NCBI GenBank assembly: GCA_003482905.1
Contig: DMXM01000014.1
Span: forward strand, 1-11,872
Source of the DNA: Elusimicrobiota bacterium
Lineage (GTDB): Bacteria > Elusimicrobiota > Elusimicrobia > Elusimicrobiales > UBA9959
Direction of reading: 5' to 3'
DNA: 11,872 bases
Below are positions 6,396 through 11,872 of this stretch, piece by piece. The number at the start of each line of letters is the position of its first letter. Positions within the stretch are counted from its first letter, which is position 1. The notes beneath the pieces were generated by a model. The model was not told the origin of the DNA and did not search any database. It was given only the letters and a program-made list of their open reading frames with translations. A program made the position numbers and the translations under genes.

Positions 6396-6770
6396 TTAGC
6401 CGTGTATTATTTTCTTCGCCGCCGCCACAATGTCCTGCACGGGTATGGCTTTGCTCAGGAACAGTTTAACGTTCCTCTCCTGCCTGAACAGGTCCGGCAC
6501 GCCCTTGTCTGCGTGGCTGCCGGTAAGCACTATCAGCGGAATATCCTTCGTCTCGTCTTCCGCCTGCAGCGTTCTCGCCATTTCTATGCCGGAGACGTTC
6601 GGCATCATCACGTCCAGCAATATCAGGGCCGGGCGCAGCTCCCCGGCCAGTCTTACGCCTTCGCGGCCGTCGGCGGCCGTGGCCACTTCAAAGTCGTCCT
6701 CTAGCGCGCATTGCAGCAACTGGCTGAAATTAGCGTTGTCGTCTACTACCAGCACCTTCTTCTTTTCCAT
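6396..6770 (-). CDS. receiver-only response regulator (CheY-like)
   Basis: This 124-residue single receiver domain has acidic pocket D10/D11, phospho-acceptor D53 (LLDVMMP), switch T83 and conserved K107, all intact. No output domain is present. An AGGGGGAAAG segment just upstream of the ATG is a good ribosome binding site. It is closely similar to the plus-strand receiver at 4097-4480 and unlike the other two intact receivers in the same operon, which points to a local duplication. A 74-nt gap separates it from the upstream membrane-anchored receiver gene, and 26 nt from the DUF948-like gene. It may hand phosphate to, or bind, another component of the operon; the partner kinase is not in the window. 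Confidence 0.92.
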   Translation of the reverse strand: MEKKKVLVVDDNANFSQLLQCALEDDFEVATAADGREGVRLAGELRPALILLDVMMPNVSGIEMARTLQAEDETKDIPLIVLTGSHADKGVPDLFRQERNVKLFLSKAIPVQDIVAAAKKIIHG

Positions 6771-6844
6771 CTTTCCCCCTGAGGCCGCGTAAGTTCATCG
6801 TCACTAATCCTACAAAATCGGAAGGCGCTGCGCGTGGGCGCTTC

Positions 6845-7582
6845 TCAGCGCGCGAAAGCCAGCGCCGCGGCCGCTACGCCCGCAGCAAGCGCCGCGTAGG
6901 CTACCAGCAGCGCCTGCCCGCGGGAGGCGTGCAGCTTCTTTATTTCCGCGGCGTTGCCTTCGCTCCTGCTTTTTTCCTGCAGCAGGTTCCTGATGAAGCT
7001 TTCATACTTTGAATTCTTCTCCTCCAGGATGCTCTCGAGCATGGCCAGCTTGTTAACGCAGAAATTTACGTCCTTTTCCAGGCTGCGCGCCTGGGCGGCG
7101 GCGTTGGCCGCCGGGGCCGGCGGCATGTCCCTCATCCAGGCCGCGCCCATCACTTCCTGGCGGGCGTCGTCTTTCAGGATTATCATGGGGCGCGGTTGGG
7201 CGGGCGGCCCCCCGGAGGCCCCGGAAAAAGAGTGGATGGTGGAGATGATATCCGCCACGGGGGCGCCTTTCTGTATGATGGCGTCGGCTTCCGAACAATA
7301 GAACTGAAGCTTCTCCTTCTCCACGTCCATCGAGGTGTAGAGGATTATCCTGGGCCTGTTCTTTATGTTCTTTACTATTTTTTCCGAGACCTTGTAGCCG
7401 TTCAGCCCGGGCATGTCGGCGTCTAGTATGATCAGGTCAAAATGCCCCATCGCCAGCACCTTGAAGACCTCGTCGCCGTCCCTGGCGAATTCCACCACGT
7501 GCCCTTCCTCGGTAAGGGTGTGCCAGAGAAGCTCGCGTATCTGCGAACTGTCGTCGGTTATTAAAATTCTAAGCTTGTCCAT
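6845..7582 (-). CDS. response regulator receiver with coiled coil and C-terminal membrane anchor
   Basis: This 245-residue protein starts with an intact receiver domain (1-118): acidic pair D10/D11, phospho-acceptor D54 (IILDADMP), T83/S84 and K105. A Gly/Pro/Ala-rich linker (about 120-165) and a charged helical, probably coiled-coil segment (about 166-218) follow. It closes with an Ala-rich hydrophobic helix (about 223-243) and the terminal residue Arg245. The last helix looks like a tail anchor that would tether the receiver to the inner face of the membrane. This layout is unusual, since response regulators normally end in a DNA-binding or enzymatic output. The ribosome binding site is weak (GAAGAG). 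It lies 30 nt after the upstream receiver gene's stop, and the linker-rich design suggests a scaffold role. Confidence 0.88.
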   Translation of the reverse strand: MDKLRILITDDSSQIRELLWHTLTEEGHVVEFARDGDEVFKVLAMGHFDLIILDADMPGLNGYKVSEKIVKNIKNRPRIILYTSMDVEKEKLQFYCSEADAIIQKGAPVADIISTIHSFSGASGGPPAQPRPMIILKDDARQEVMGAAWMRDMPPAPAANAAAQARSLEKDVNFCVNKLAMLESILEEKNSKYESFIRNLLQEKSRSEGNAAEIKKLHASRGQALLVAYAALAAGVAAAALAFAR

Positions 7583-7612
7583 GTACTCTTCGGGCGGCTC
7601 CGCCGCCGCCGG

Positions 7613-7993
7613 CTATTGGTTTTTGTCAAGTATGCGCCTTCCCAGGGCTTTTATCCTGGCCAGCAGCACCTCGTTGTCGAAGGGCTTTGTCAGGTAGTCG
7701 TCGGCGCCGCTGTCGTAGCCGGCCACCTGGTCGTCGGCGAAACCCCTGATGGTCAGCATCAGGACGGGCATGGCTTTGTGCCTGTCCGAGCCGCGGATCT
7801 TCGCCAGCAGCTGGAACCCGTCCATCTCCGGCATGTTTACGTCCAGCACGGCCATGTCGGCGCCTTCGGCCTCCAGCCGGTTCCAGGCCAGCAGGCCGTT
7901 CTCTTCGGCCAGGGGGGTATGCCCGGCGCCGGTGAGCACCTCTGTTATCAGCTGCCTGAAGATGTCGTTGTCTTCCGCTATCAATATTCTCAT
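7613..7993 (-). CDS. receiver-only response regulator (OmpR-type receiver)
   Basis: A 126-residue receiver with an intact site: E8/D9 acidic pair (IAEDN), phospho-acceptor D51 (VLDVNMPEMDG), switch T81 and K103 within the GADDYLTKPF signature typical of OmpR/PhoB receivers. There is no output domain. I place the start at 7993 because GGAG lies 6 nt upstream and the protein then begins with the canonical MRILIAEDN strand. An in-frame ATG at 8059 would add 22 residues, overlap the upstream gene and put a non-receiver-like extension in front. The upstream gene encodes an OmpR-type regulator whose own receiver is degenerate. This protein might therefore supply the missing phosphorylatable receiver in trans, which is inference only. 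Confidence 0.92.
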   Translation of the reverse strand: MRILIAEDNDIFRQLITEVLTGAGHTPLAEENGLLAWNRLEAEGADMAVLDVNMPEMDGFQLLAKIRGSDRHKAMPVLMLTIRGFADDQVAGYDSGADDYLTKPFDNEVLLARIKALGRRILDKNQ

Positions 7994-8039
7994 AACTGGC
8001 TCCGTTGCCGGTTTAATTCCGCCCGGCGCCGCTTTCACG

Positions 8040-8753
8040 TCAGCCGCACTTAAGAACATATCCGGTACCGTAGACGGTCTGTATCTGCCTGCCGAAAGGG
8101 CCCAATTTCTTCCTCAGGGATTCCACGTGCTTGTCCACGGTCTCGGAATTCACGGCGTCGGATTTGTCGCCCCAGATCTGGGTCAGCACCAGTTCCCTGC
8201 TTACTATCTGCTCTTCCAGCGAGAGCAGCAGGTAGAGGATCTCGAATTCTTTCGGGGTCAGCGAATTAAACTCCTTCTCTTTGCCGTTGGCCGAACCGAT
8301 GTAAACCATGCGTTTCGTTTTATCTATGCGGACTTCGCCGTTCCGGGATTTAATTTCCGTGCAGGCGTAGCTGGGCGACGGCATCACGCGGCGCAGGTAA
8401 GCCTTGATCTTGGACCTTAAAACCCGCTCGTCTATGTTCTTGGGGATAAAATCGTCCGCGGAGTGCTCTATGAGCTTGGCCACCTGCGCGGGGGGGATCT
8501 TCGCCGGGTCGCCAAAAACCACGGTGATAAGGCCGGGAAGGCCGGCCAGCTGGCTAAGGTATTTTTCCGGGTTCGCGGCGTCTTCGGGGGATATCTCTAC
8601 AATAGCCAAAGCGCCGCCCCCCGCGTATTTGCGGCGGAACATTTCGGGGGTTTCGCAGGACCGGACCGTCCAGGCTTCTCTCCTGAACATGCGTTCCCAA
8701 ACCCTGTAATGCGGTACATCACGGCTGATGACCCAGAATGTAAAGTCGGACAT
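8040..8753 (-). CDS. OmpR/PhoB-type DNA-binding regulator with degenerate receiver
   Basis: This 237-residue protein has an N-terminal receiver-like fold (1-122) and a C-terminal winged helix (about 138-236). The winged helix is typical: LTPKEFEILYLLL (165-177), a helix with SRELVLTQIWGD (185-196), recognition helix VDKHVESLRKKLG (206-218) and the wing TVYGTGYVLK (226-235). The receiver has lost its chemistry. The acidic pair is replaced by S10-R11, the phospho-acceptor Asp by E53 (AIVEIS) and the switch Thr by a non-hydroxyl residue, while K105 remains. It is thus likely phosphorylation-independent or locked. It is the first gene of the minus-strand operon, behind a strong promoter with an expected leader of only about 7 nt and no SD. 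It may autoregulate the divergent intergenic region, which is untested. Confidence 0.93.
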   Translation of the reverse strand: MSDFTFWVISRDVPHYRVWERMFRREAWTVRSCETPEMFRRKYAGGGALAIVEISPEDAANPEKYLSQLAGLPGLITVVFGDPAKIPPAQVAKLIEHSADDFIPKNIDERVLRSKIKAYLRRVMPSPSYACTEIKSRNGEVRIDKTKRMVYIGSANGKEKEFNSLTPKEFEILYLLLSLEEQIVSRELVLTQIWGDKSDAVNSETVDKHVESLRKKLGPFGRQIQTVYGTGYVLKCG

Positions 8754-8766
8754 GCAGTAGTTGTCT

Positions 8767-8796
8767 ATTATATATATCGCGGCGGAGGCTGGTCAA
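8767..8796 (-). promoter_or_regulatory. sigma-70-type promoter of the seven-gene signalling operon
   Basis: On the minus strand TTGACC (8791-8796) and TATAAT (8767-8772) are separated by 18 bp. Transcription should start near 8760, giving a leader of about 7 nt before the ATG at 8753, with no Shine-Dalgarno sequence. No other convincing promoter or terminator interrupts the following seven genes, so this is probably the main promoter down to 4551. Confidence 0.75.
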
Positions 8797-8885
8797 CTTA
8801 AATGTTCCTGCCTGGTATTTTGCCCCATAAATACGGCCTTTCCGCCATTTCGTCTTTTCTTCGGGATTTCGTCCGCGCGTTCCCA

Positions 8886-8896
8886 TATACTATAAT
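8886..8896 (+). promoter_or_regulatory. -10 element(s) for the 8905 gene
   Basis: Overlapping TATACT (8886-8891) and a perfect TATAAT (8891-8896) lie directly before the gene. With TATAAT the start would be near 8903, about 2 nt before the ATG at 8905. No recognisable -35 box lies 16-18 bp upstream, so an activator may be needed. The rest of the 8797-8885 gap holds nothing I can name. Confidence 0.55.
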
Positions 8897-8904
8897 ACGC
8901 TATT

Positions 8905-9987
8905 ATGAAAACGCCAAGGCATGTCCCTATCGTTATCGCCGGCTTCGCCGCCTGGGGCTTACTATTCTGTCAGCCGCTGCCTCTCTTTGCCCTGGTTTCC
9001 GGCGGGGCTTATCAGCTTGAACGGTCGGCGGGCGCCACCTCCGGCGGCGGGCTCTCTTACGGCGGCGAGTATGCCGTGAAGGGCGGCCTGGGGCAGAATA
9101 TAATGCCGCCCAACCTCGGGGTAGTCAATGGCGGCGCCTACGTAAGCCGCTCCGGTTTTTATAATCCTCCGCATTTCACCTACCAGAAAGGGCTGGCCTC
9201 AAGCCTGGTTTTTCCCGGCGGCAACGCCCGCCTCACCCTGCCGCCCGGCGCGGTGGACAAGGAAGTTTTCGACATAATGCTCAACAAGAACGCCTCCATA
9301 GCCCCGCTGACGGTGGATCAGGGCATAATCGACAGGGCGAACGCGAAAATAGCCCTTAACGAGGGCGCCTGGGCGTCGCCGCTTACCGGCAACCTTACCG
9401 AAATGTCCCTTTTTGACGAACAAAGCCTCTGGGACAAGCCGTTCAACAAGAGCGGCCTGCTCTCGCTCGCCTACCGCGACGATAACGGCGACGGGATAGT
9501 GGACGGTTCCAACCCGCCCATCCGCGTGGAGACCATGCGCGCCTGGGAACTGGACCAGGACCTGGAACTGTGGGTAAAGCTCAACGCCTCCGCGCTGGAC
9601 AGCGCCTCGCGCAGCGTTACCGTCCCGTTCATGTCCCCCGGGCTTTACGCCCTGCTCGGCACCATGGACGAGTCCGTCAAGAACGCCTACGCCTTCCCCG
9701 CGCCCTTCAGGCCCAACGGGCCGCAGGCCGGCCTTGGCGCCGGGCAGACCGGGACCGTCTCCGAGGGCATAACTTTTGCCAACGTGCCGCAGCTAGGAAA
9801 TATAGAGATATATACTATTGATGGAGCGCTGGTGCGCAAGCTGGCTATCCCGGCCAACCTTATAATCCCCAAGGTTAAATGGGACGTAAAGAATTCTTCG
9901 GGTGAAAAAGTCGCCAGCGGCGTTTATATCTGGCGCGTGGTTTCAGGCTCTAACGTGAAAACCGGGAAGTTGATGGTAATTTGGTGA
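8905..9987 (+). CDS. secreted GGxY-repeat protein with FlgD-like C-terminal domain
   Basis: This 360-residue exported protein has a signal peptide (about 1-30). A GGxY-type repeat region follows, with GGAYQLERSAG (33-43), GGEYAVKGGLGQ (53-64) and GGAYVSRSGFY (76-86), a pattern seen in surface proteins of several phyla. The middle (about 95-255) is a beta-rich domain with an Asp-rich loop DDNGDGIVDG (192-201) like calcium-binding or dockerin-type loops. The C-terminus (about 285-360) resembles FlgD Ig-like or C-terminal sorting-type domains, with IEIYTIDGALVRKL and SGVYIWRV. Its role is unknown; cell-surface assembly or export is plausible. There is no SD, and a -10 box lies 8 nt before the ATG. 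The next exported protein gene starts 17 nt after the stop, so it is likely cotranscribed. Confidence 0.85.
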   Translation: MKTPRHVPIVIAGFAAWGLLFCQPLPLFALVSGGAYQLERSAGATSGGGLSYGGEYAVKGGLGQNIMPPNLGVVNGGAYVSRSGFYNPPHFTYQKGLASSLVFPGGNARLTLPPGAVDKEVFDIMLNKNASIAPLTVDQGIIDRANAKIALNEGAWASPLTGNLTEMSLFDEQSLWDKPFNKSGLLSLAYRDDNGDGIVDGSNPPIRVETMRAWELDQDLELWVKLNASALDSASRSVTVPFMSPGLYALLGTMDESVKNAYAFPAPFRPNGPQAGLGAGQTGTVSEGITFANVPQLGNIEIYTIDGALVRKLAIPANLIIPKVKWDVKNSSGEKVASGVYIWRVVSGSNVKTGKLMVIW

Positions 9988-10004
9988 TACAACAAGGAGG
10001 AAGT

Positions 10005-10841
10005 ATGAACATTAATAAAATAGTAACCGGCCTGCTGGCGGCTTTAATGCTGGCGTGGGTCCCCGCGGCTTACGCCGTGGACAACAATACCGAGTTCGGT
10101 ATAGAGGACGACCTGACCGTGATAGGCAACCAGGGCACCATGATGGACCCCGACGTGGAACTGAGAGGATTCACGTTGTTGGGCTCCACCGGCGCCGCGC
10201 AGACGGTGTACATTCCGCAAACCCCCGGCAACATGTATGTCAGCGGCTATGTGCAGGTGTCCAGCGGTATGTATGTGGCCGGCAGTTCAACATTCACATC
10301 CGGCGCTTACTTCACCGGCATAAGCAGTTTCAATAATGTCAATAATATCCACATAGGCGGTGGTACCGGCGGTCAGGTGCTTGTAAAAGTAGCCGGCGGC
10401 GGACTGGACTGGGGGACCGTCTCCTCCATGGTCAGTGGGGATAACCTGGGCAGCCATATCGCCACCATGACGCTGCAGATGGGTAACTTCGGCATAGTCA
10501 ATGTGGCCAGCATCACCGCCAACGGGTACATCACCACGTATTCGTCCATGTCGGTGGGCACCGAACTAATCGTTGCCGGCACTTCCGCCCTCAACGGCGA
10601 TGTGGACATGAACGCAAAGCTTAATGTGGACCAGGATGCCACATTTATATCCAGCGTGACGGCGTTAGGCAACGTCCAGTTGGGCGACGCCACCGGCACC
10701 GACAAGGTCACTGTGAATATGCCCGCGGCGGACCCCCGCGCTGACGCTGCCCTGACCGTGGCCGGCATAGCGACCTCCGGGGTTTATGCCGCCAAGTTCT
10801 ATTCAGGCGCCGATCTGGCCGCCTGGATAAAGAAGAAGTAA
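10005..10841 (+). CDS. exported tail-fibre-like repetitive protein
   Basis: This 278-residue protein has a signal peptide (about 1-24, cut near AYA). The mature part is Gly/Ser/Thr-rich and made of short beta repeats (YVSGYVQVSSGMYVAGSS-type and SSMSVGTELIVAGTSALNGD-type, about 75-215). It also has GDNLGSHIATMTLQMGNFGI (about 143-162), close to the DNLGNHTAT motif of phage tail fibres and bacterial surface proteins. It ends with a helical AAKFYSGADLAAWIKKK. I choose ATG 10005 because AAGGAGG (9994-10000) precedes it at good spacing; an upstream in-frame TTG at 9981 would overlap the previous stop. A trimeric or beta-solenoid fibre subunit is the best guess; no exact family is recognised. It sits between two other exported proteins, suggesting a shared surface structure. 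Confidence 0.82.
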   Translation: MNINKIVTGLLAALMLAWVPAAYAVDNNTEFGIEDDLTVIGNQGTMMDPDVELRGFTLLGSTGAAQTVYIPQTPGNMYVSGYVQVSSGMYVAGSSTFTSGAYFTGISSFNNVNNIHIGGGTGGQVLVKVAGGGLDWGTVSSMVSGDNLGSHIATMTLQMGNFGIVNVASITANGYITTYSSMSVGTELIVAGTSALNGDVDMNAKLNVDQDATFISSVTALGNVQLGDATGTDKVTVNMPAADPRADAALTVAGIATSGVYAAKFYSGADLAAWIKKK

Positions 10842-10855
10842 CGCAGCGGTTTAGC

Positions 10856-10903
10856 TTCCTCCTTGTTGTCCCGCCGGGAATTCCCCCGGCGGTATGGGAG
10901 GAG
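10856..10903 (+). other. two-tier intergenic hairpin before the large surface-protein gene
   Basis: The inner stem CCGCCGGG (10871-10878) pairs with CCCGGCGG (10885-10892) around a 6-nt loop. An outer stem pairs TTCCTCC (10856-10862) with GGAGGAG (10897-10903), the last pair being a wobble. No T-run follows, so it is not a canonical terminator. It could attenuate transcription, stabilise the upstream mRNA or fold away the GGAGG, which is too far (about 21 nt) from the ATG at 10923 to be a normal SD. Confidence 0.5.
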
Positions 10904-10922
10904 TACATAGCCAGGTAGATAT

Positions 10923-11872
10923 ATGAAAAAGGTCGAGACAGGCAAAACTACGCTGAATAGGCTCTTAAACGGGCTTGGCCGCGCTTTATCCCTGTCCGCG
11001 CTTCTGCTTGCGGCCTATAACTTACGGCCTGTAGCCTTATCCGCCGAAGTCCCTGTCAAGTTCACCTACCAGGGCAATATCCGTCAGAATGGTTTCCTGG
11101 TCACCGGCCAGCGCAAGATGGTCTTCCGCATATACGACTCTTCCGCCCCGGCCACCGCCGTTCAACTCTGGGAAAGTTCCGAATACGACGTTGGCGTTTC
11201 TACCGGTGTTTTTAAGGTGGACCTTGAGCCCACCACCATAAGCGACTGGCAGACCGGCGGCTTGTGGCTGCAGCTTGTAATAGAGGGGACGCCCATGTTC
11301 CCCTGGGAGGAGCTGACCTCCGCCCCGTACGCGGTAAACAGCCTTCTGCATTCCGGCAAGCGTTACACTACCGCGGCATCAAGTCCCACTGCAATTGCTT
11401 CCGGAGACCTGTGGTACGATTCTACCTCTAAGGTGGTTAAGTTCTGGAACGGGGCCGTTTGGACGCCCACTTCCGGCGCCGGGGTCCCCGGCATTCACGC
11501 CACTACTCATGAGGGTGGCGGCACCGATCCTATAGTTCTGCTCGGCACGCACTCTGTGGCGGGCTATATTACAGTTTCTTCGTCCGTGACCGCCGGCTGG
11601 TTTATGGGCGATGGTTCCGGGCTGGATAACCTTAACGCTTCAAAAATAAATTCCGGTTCTCTCAATGGCGACAGGATAGGTAATGTTCTGGTTTCCAGCC
11701 ATATTGTGGATGGCTCCATTCAGACCCAGGATATCGCCGACGCTTCCGTGACCAAAGAAAAACTCAGCCCCGCCGGCTGCGCCGCCGGCTCTATTCTGCA
11801 ATTGGTCGGCGCCCAGTGGGCCTGCGTTGTCACCGGGGGCGGCGGCCCCGAATTCGACCCGCTCTCGATCTG
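10923..11872 (+). CDS. large exported tail-fibre/adhesin-like protein, 3' end outside window
   Basis: The frame stays open from the ATG at 10923 to the window end (316 codons seen, no stop). The protein has a charged N-terminus and a hydrophobic signal segment (about 18-42). A beta domain (about 43-145) follows the recurrent FTYQG-G-R-MVFRIYDS ... GVFKVDLEP ... LQLVIEG ... SAPYAVNS pattern found at the start of many bacterial surface and fibre proteins. After it come a LWYDSTSKVVKFWNG module (about 162-176), a HATTHEGGGTDPI tail-fibre-type motif (about 188-200), and a SGSLNGDRIG ... DGSIQTQDIADASVTKEKL repeat-type segment (about 241-281). These are features of phage-fibre-like adhesins, so a surface attachment role is inferred. 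The SD is weak (AGGT). A hairpin lies in the gap after the preceding gene. Confidence 0.82.
   Translation, partial: MKKVETGKTTLNRLLNGLGRALSLSALLLAAYNLRPVALSAEVPVKFTYQGNIRQNGFLVTGQRKMVFRIYDSSAPATAVQLWESSEYDVGVSTGVFKVDLEPTTISDWQTGGLWLQLVIEGTPMFPWEELTSAPYAVNSLLHSGKRYTTAASSPTAIASGDLWYDSTSKVVKFWNGAVWTPTSGAGVPGIHATTHEGGGTDPIVLLGTHSVAGYITVSSSVTAGWFMGDGSGLDNLNASKINSGSLNGDRIGNVLVSSHIVDGSIQTQDIADASVTKEKLSPAGCAAGSILQLVGAQWACVVTGGGGPEFDPLSI

Noticed and set aside
6815..6855. GC-rich repeat after the membrane-anchored receiver gene as a terminator
   Set aside because: The AGCGCC copies are direct repeats, the only inverted pairing is about 6 bp with a long loop, and there is no T-run on the minus strand.
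7994..8059. Longer start for the stand-alone receiver (22 extra residues)
   Set aside because: It would overlap the upstream regulator gene and precede the canonical first strand of the receiver; the ATG at 7993 has a properly spaced GGAG.
9981..10004. TTG start for the 10005 gene
   Set aside because: It overlaps the previous stop codon and would translate the SD sequence itself; ATG 10005 with AAGGAGG is much better.
10894..10926. 10-codon leader ORF ending in TGA that overlaps the ATG at 10923
   Set aside because: It has no ribosome binding site of its own and starts at the foot of the hairpin. The overlap is as likely by chance; there is no sign of a regulatory codon run.

Overview
The window looks like chromosomal DNA from a GC-rich, diderm (Gram-negative type) bacterium. 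It carries periplasmic envelope genes (M23 peptidase, PpiD/SurA-type chaperone domain, NodB deacetylase), a bactofilin, many receiver-only response regulators, and secreted proteins with FlgD-like and tail-fibre-like segments. This mix is reminiscent of Elusimicrobiota or a similar uncultured diderm phylum. That placement is an inference from style and no marker gene proves it. No phage, plasmid, CRISPR or transposase gene is visible.

Region 1 (1-3923): a minus-strand tRNA-Glu sits at the left edge. A plus-strand envelope block follows: an unknown single-pass membrane protein, an M23 (LytM) peptidase, a bactofilin, a PpiD-like membrane-anchored chaperone without a PPIase domain, and a NodB-type polysaccharide deacetylase. 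Peptidase plus bactofilin is a known cell-shape and wall-remodelling pair. Bactofilin and chaperone genes overlap by ATGA. A near-perfect 20-plus bp palindrome (3160-3208) separates chaperone and deacetylase.

Region 2 (3980-4532): tRNA-Leu(CAA) is followed after 30 nt by a receiver-only response regulator and a bidirectional terminator.

Region 3 (4551-8796, minus strand): seven genes read the same way, apparently from one good promoter (8767-8796) to that terminator. In transcription order they are an OmpR-type regulator with a degenerate receiver, a stand-alone receiver, a receiver with coiled coil and C-terminal membrane anchor, another stand-alone receiver, a small DUF948-like membrane protein, a cyclic-nucleotide-binding-fold protein without an output domain, and an AI-2E/PerM-family membrane protein. 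No histidine kinase is present, so signals must come from elsewhere. The gene set looks like a membrane-linked signalling module of unknown input.

Region 4 (8797-11872, plus strand): divergent from region 3 are three genes for exported proteins: a GGxY-repeat protein with a FlgD-like C-terminus, a tail-fibre-like repetitive protein, and the start of a large tail-fibre/adhesin-like protein that runs off the window.

A recurring feature is that several genes at transcription-unit starts have a -10 box very close to the ATG and no Shine-Dalgarno sequence, suggesting leaderless or near-leaderless mRNAs, while internal operon genes mostly have clear SDs.
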